Below, piece after piece: positions 4,601-7,015 of a stretch of 7,015 bases of DNA. A program made the translations under genes and the position numbers. The DNA is from Acidisarcina sp. GTDB taxonomy: Bacteria; Acidobacteriota; Blastocatellia; Pyrinomonadales; Pyrinomonadaceae. Position 1 is the first letter of the stretch. The number at the start of each line of letters is the position of its first letter. The DNA lies in the NCBI GenBank assembly GCA_021155145.1, contig JAJNPX010000345.1:1-7015 (forward strand), written 5' to 3'. Below the pieces are notes generated by a model. That model was not told where the DNA came from and made no database searches. It worked only from the letters and a program-made list of their open reading frames with translations.

Positions 4601-7015
4601 TTATTTGATCTCGAACACGGTGATCGCCACGGCCAGGTCACGTTCGAGCTTTTCCTTCTCAGCGTTGATCGCCTTGCGTTCCTTCTCCATCTCCTCAAGC
4701 CGCGTCTCTTGCTCACCGGCCTTGGCGATATATCGGGCTATCAGTGATCTCGCTTCGGCGGTCTTGGATAATGATTCAATGTTCTCTCGCAGTCGTTTCT
4801 GGTCGTCCGAGATCTTTTTTGCCTCGTCATCGAATTCGTCGAGCCGCGTTTCGAGTCCGGCGATCTGAGAACGCAACGCGATAAGCCGCTCAAGTTGTGC
4901 CCTCGTTTCCTCGGTGATGTAACCCTGAGTTACGAACATCGTAAGCTGGTCGGGGTTGATCGAGCCGATCTGATACGAATCTACCAAGGGTTGCCGAAGC
5001 GAGATCGTGATCTCCTTATCCTCAAAGGGCCCAAGTTCGACGCGGAAACGGTAAAAGCTCTGCGTCGTGTAATCAGGCTTCGGGGATGTATCGGACAGTT
5101 CCCATCCGTAACGTATCGGATATTCGATATATACGATCTTGGGCCGTTCGGACTGATTTGTAAGCGAATACTGTTTCTGCTCAGTACTAAAGTAGTGGAC
5201 CTGAAATACGCCCTTAGACGCCTTTACCAATTTGGCCGGCTCCCGATCTCGCTTTGGGACAACCTTTACACTCGTAGCAAGATCGAGTGCGAACGAGATC
5301 AGGCGTTGCTCCTTCGCCTTTAGGCGGTCCATAAGAGCCTCTCCGGCGTAAGCGTTACCGTCGATGACGGTCATACTGCCGGATTCCAGCGTAAGGTCTG
5401 TTGTGTTCTTTAAAAGGACGCCGCTGTACGGCCGATCCTTCCGTACCGACTCGTTATAGACCGAGACCCTCTCGCCCTCCATCTGCGTTTGAATTATGGG
5501 GATCAATGCCGAGCGATTTCGGAGGACCGACACCGGACGTTCGATCTTGTACTCAAAAAGATCGCCGATCTCGTCGCCCGTTGCGGCCGCCGAAACACCC
5601 GACTTCCCGGACAAAAGAGCGTCGCTCATACGAGTTCCGCTCAATTGACGATCGGCGCTCGCCTCTTGCCCGTCAATGATAAACGTGTTCTCCGAGCCGG
5701 AAAGGCCGTCAACCTGGATGCCGGGCGAGAGGCTGAGGAGGGAATTGAAACTGCGGCCATTCAGGGGAAGGTCTTTGACCTGGCTTGCAGAGATGTTGAC
5801 GGTCTCGGAAACGGTGCCGGCCTCAAGCTGAAGGTTCAATGCTCGCCCCAGAGGAGTGTTAGTTACATTCATTGTGTTAAAGCCGGGGGCGTTGATCGTC
5901 ACAGTGTAATTTCCAGCGGATAGCCCTGACCGTGAAAAGCTGCCGTCTGCGCCGCTCGACACCGAGTACGTCTGGCCATTCGATTCGTTCCGGAGCGTTA
6001 TAGATGCGCCCGGAATGACCGCTCCGTTCGCATCCGTGACGACGCCCGCGATGGCCGATCCTCCTACGGAAGCCCTGCCGCTCTGCGGTTCGTAAACCTG
6101 AGGCCTGAGCTGCAGGTCCTGCGGCGTCGGAACGACGGGGCGGTATCGATAGAAAGGCTTCTGTAAATTCTGGATAAATGAAACGGGCGACCCAGAGACA
6201 AGCGACATCTGAACGTCGTTCCAATCTTCCTCGCTAATATTGTCGACGATCGCCCAGCCCTGAAAAAACGGCTTGCCGTCGTGATCCAAAACCACGCGAT
6301 ACGTTGTTTTCCAGATCGGAGCGGCGATCGTATAGCTGACGATCATTTCGCGCTGGCCAAGGCCTTCGCTTGTCACCGTGATCGTTTTAGCGTCAAGTCG
6401 GCGGGCTGACGCGGTCGCGTTCGCAAATTCACTCAGGTCGTTTCGCGTTCCTTCGTCGAGCAATTTTACGCTGCGGACCTCGGCGAGATCGAAGCTTGTA
6501 AGTTCACCGCCATCGGATGCGATCACCAAAATACTCGCCGTTGTATTCTCATTTTCGCCGCGTATGGTCTTTCGCTCGACGGTCAGTACCGATCCGACGA
6601 AAACGCCCTTCGCGGTCGCGACCGCAACCTTTGCTCCCTGCAGCTGCGAAAGAACGCCCGCAATTCCGCCCCCGTCACCCGTGACCGGATCTACAGAAAA
6701 GGGTATCTCGGACATACGCGCCGAGATTGGTGCGGATGAGTTGTAGCTCACCGCGCCGATCTTGCCCTGATTCAGGTCGAGGACGACCATTGATTTGAGT
6801 ACGTCGTCCACCTGAGATTGCTTGAACGAAAGATTGACCTCGGCGTTGCCGTTGACGAATCCGCGGCGCTCGATGTAGGCGACGCCGTTCGAGTAGAGGA
6901 TCACGCGGCGGATGGGCAGGGTGTTAAGAGTGCGCGATCTATCGCGTACCTCCGCCGCACGAACCATCGGCTTTGTAGCCGTCGCGAGCCGTTTCTTTCC
7001 GCCCGCCTGCGAATA
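4601..7015 (-). CDS. DUF4139 protein with inserted carboxypeptidase-regulatory/plug-like module (5' end off window)
   Basis: Residues are numbered from the ATG at 6967-6965, but the frame stays open to the window edge. The upstream residues YSQAGGKKRLATATKP contain no start codon and look like the end of a signal peptide (cleavage after SQA), and no ribosome binding site precedes 6967. The real start is therefore probably beyond 7015 and the protein exported. The N-terminal part (17-95, LPIRRVILYSNGVAYIERRG, DDVLKSMVVLDL) and the DUF4139 core (208-275 and 465-660, YTIAAPIWKTTYRVVL, LFEYKIERPVSVLRNRSALIPI) are typical of this family, whose role is unknown. Between them, residues 304-385 form a carboxypeptidase-regulatory-like fold (GVVTDANGAVIPGASITLRN, DGSFSRSGLSAGNYTVTI). 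Residues 398-435 then carry a TonB-plug-like motif (DLPLNGRSFNSLLSLSPG, FIIDG). Residues 682-780 form a charged coiled coil. Confidence 0.88.
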   Translation of the reverse strand, partial: YSQAGGKKRLATATKPMVRAAEVRDRSRTLNTLPIRRVILYSNGVAYIERRGFVNGNAEVNLSFKQSQVDDVLKSMVVLDLNQGKIGAVSYNSSAPISARMSEIPFSVDPVTGDGGGIAGVLSQLQGAKVAVATAKGVFVGSVLTVERKTIRGENENTTASILVIASDGGELTSFDLAEVRSVKLLDEGTRNDLSEFANATASARRLDAKTITVTSEGLGQREMIVSYTIAAPIWKTTYRVVLDHDGKPFFQGWAIVDNISEEDWNDVQMSLVSGSPVSFIQNLQKPFYRYRPVVPTPQDLQLRPQVYEPQSGRASVGGSAIAGVVTDANGAVIPGASITLRNESNGQTYSVSSGADGSFSRSGLSAGNYTVTINAPGFNTMNVTNTPLGRALNLQLEAGTVSETVNISASQVKDLPLNGRSFNSLLSLSPGIQVDGLSGSENTFIIDGQEASADRQLSGTRMSDALLSGKSGVSAAATGDEIGDLFEYKIERPVSVLRNRSALIPIIQTQMEGERVSVYNESVRKDRPYSGVLLKNTTDLTLESGSMTVIDGNAYAGEALMDRLKAKEQRLISFALDLATSVKVVPKRDREPAKLVKASKGVFQVHYFSTEQKQYSLTNQSERPKIVYIEYPIRYGWELSDTSPKPDYTTQSFYRFRVELGPFEDKEITISLRQPLVDSYQIGSINPDQLTMFVTQGYITEETRAQLERLIALRSQIAGLETRLDEFDDEAKKISDDQKRLRENIESLSKTAEARSLIARYIAKAGEQETRLEEMEKERKAINAEKEKLERDLAVAITVFEIK
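5657..6058 (-). other. Inserted module within the DUF4139 protein (CarboxypepD_reg-like plus plug-like)
   Basis: Residues 304-437 match the N-terminal architecture of acidobacterial Oar-like TonB-dependent receptors: a beta-sandwich regulatory domain ending in a VSETVNISASQ-type linker, then the plug start with NGRSFNSLLSLSPG and FIIDGQ. No beta-barrel follows; the sequence returns directly to the DUF4139 core at about residue 465. The reading frame is intact across both junctions. Boundaries are approximate and set by motif recognition. Confidence 0.75.
6927..6950 (+). repeat. Third copy of the REP-like palindrome, inside the DUF4139 gene
   Basis: Bases 6931-6950 are identical to 4536-4555 over 20 bp. 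Extending left to 6927-6930 against 4532-4535 gives 23 of 24 identical. On the minus strand it is read in frame as VRDRSRTL, placed between the probable signal peptide and the first conserved residues of the mature protein (LPIRRVILY). Confidence 0.8.

Noticed and set aside
4895..5323. Plus-strand open frame of 142 codons
   Set aside because: It is the antisense of the conserved DUF4139 core; the minus-strand protein is clearly the real one.

Overview
The window looks like chromosomal DNA of an Acidobacteriota bacterium, most likely of the Blastocatellia/Pyrinomonadales type. This is an inference from three things: the moderately high G+C content, a plug-like motif typical of acidobacterial Oar-like TonB-dependent receptors (NGRSFNSLLSLSPG), and the mix of DinB/YfiT, HGSNAT-like acyltransferase and DUF4139 genes. 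No rRNA or other phylogenetic marker was available to confirm it.

Region 1 (1-2414) is a conserved housekeeping block: the 3' end of rpsR (ribosomal protein S18), rplI (L9, with a long charged C-terminal tail), then dnaB (replicative helicase). rpsR and rplI are 20 bp apart and presumably cotranscribed. A strong intrinsic terminator at 885-917 follows rplI, and a plausible sigma70-type promoter at 977-1006 precedes dnaB, so dnaB appears to be transcribed separately despite the conserved gene order.

Region 2 (2415-4528) carries two + strand accessory genes. The first is a complete DinB/YfiT-family metal-dependent thiol transferase (2542-3075). The second is an HGSNAT/DUF5009-type multi-membrane acyltransferase (3174-4528) split by a single-base frameshift at about 3606-3608. 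Its promoter (TTGACC-17-TATATT) lies inside a perfect 12-bp inverted repeat with a 52-bp spacer, which looks like a possible operator pair.

Region 3 (4529-7015) holds one large minus-strand gene running off the right edge. It encodes an exported DUF4139 protein whose usual linker is replaced by a carboxypeptidase-regulatory-like beta-sandwich plus a TonB-plug-like motif. The 72-bp gap between the convergent genes is almost entirely a doublet of an imperfect palindrome in opposite orientations. The same palindrome recurs, identical over 20 bp, inside the coding sequence of the DUF4139 gene just after its probable signal peptide. The two divergent copies differ by a compensatory pair of substitutions, so this looks like a REP-like mobile palindrome family able to insert both between and within genes. 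I regard it as the most novel signal in the window. No CRISPR, tRNA, rRNA, IS transposase or defence system was found.
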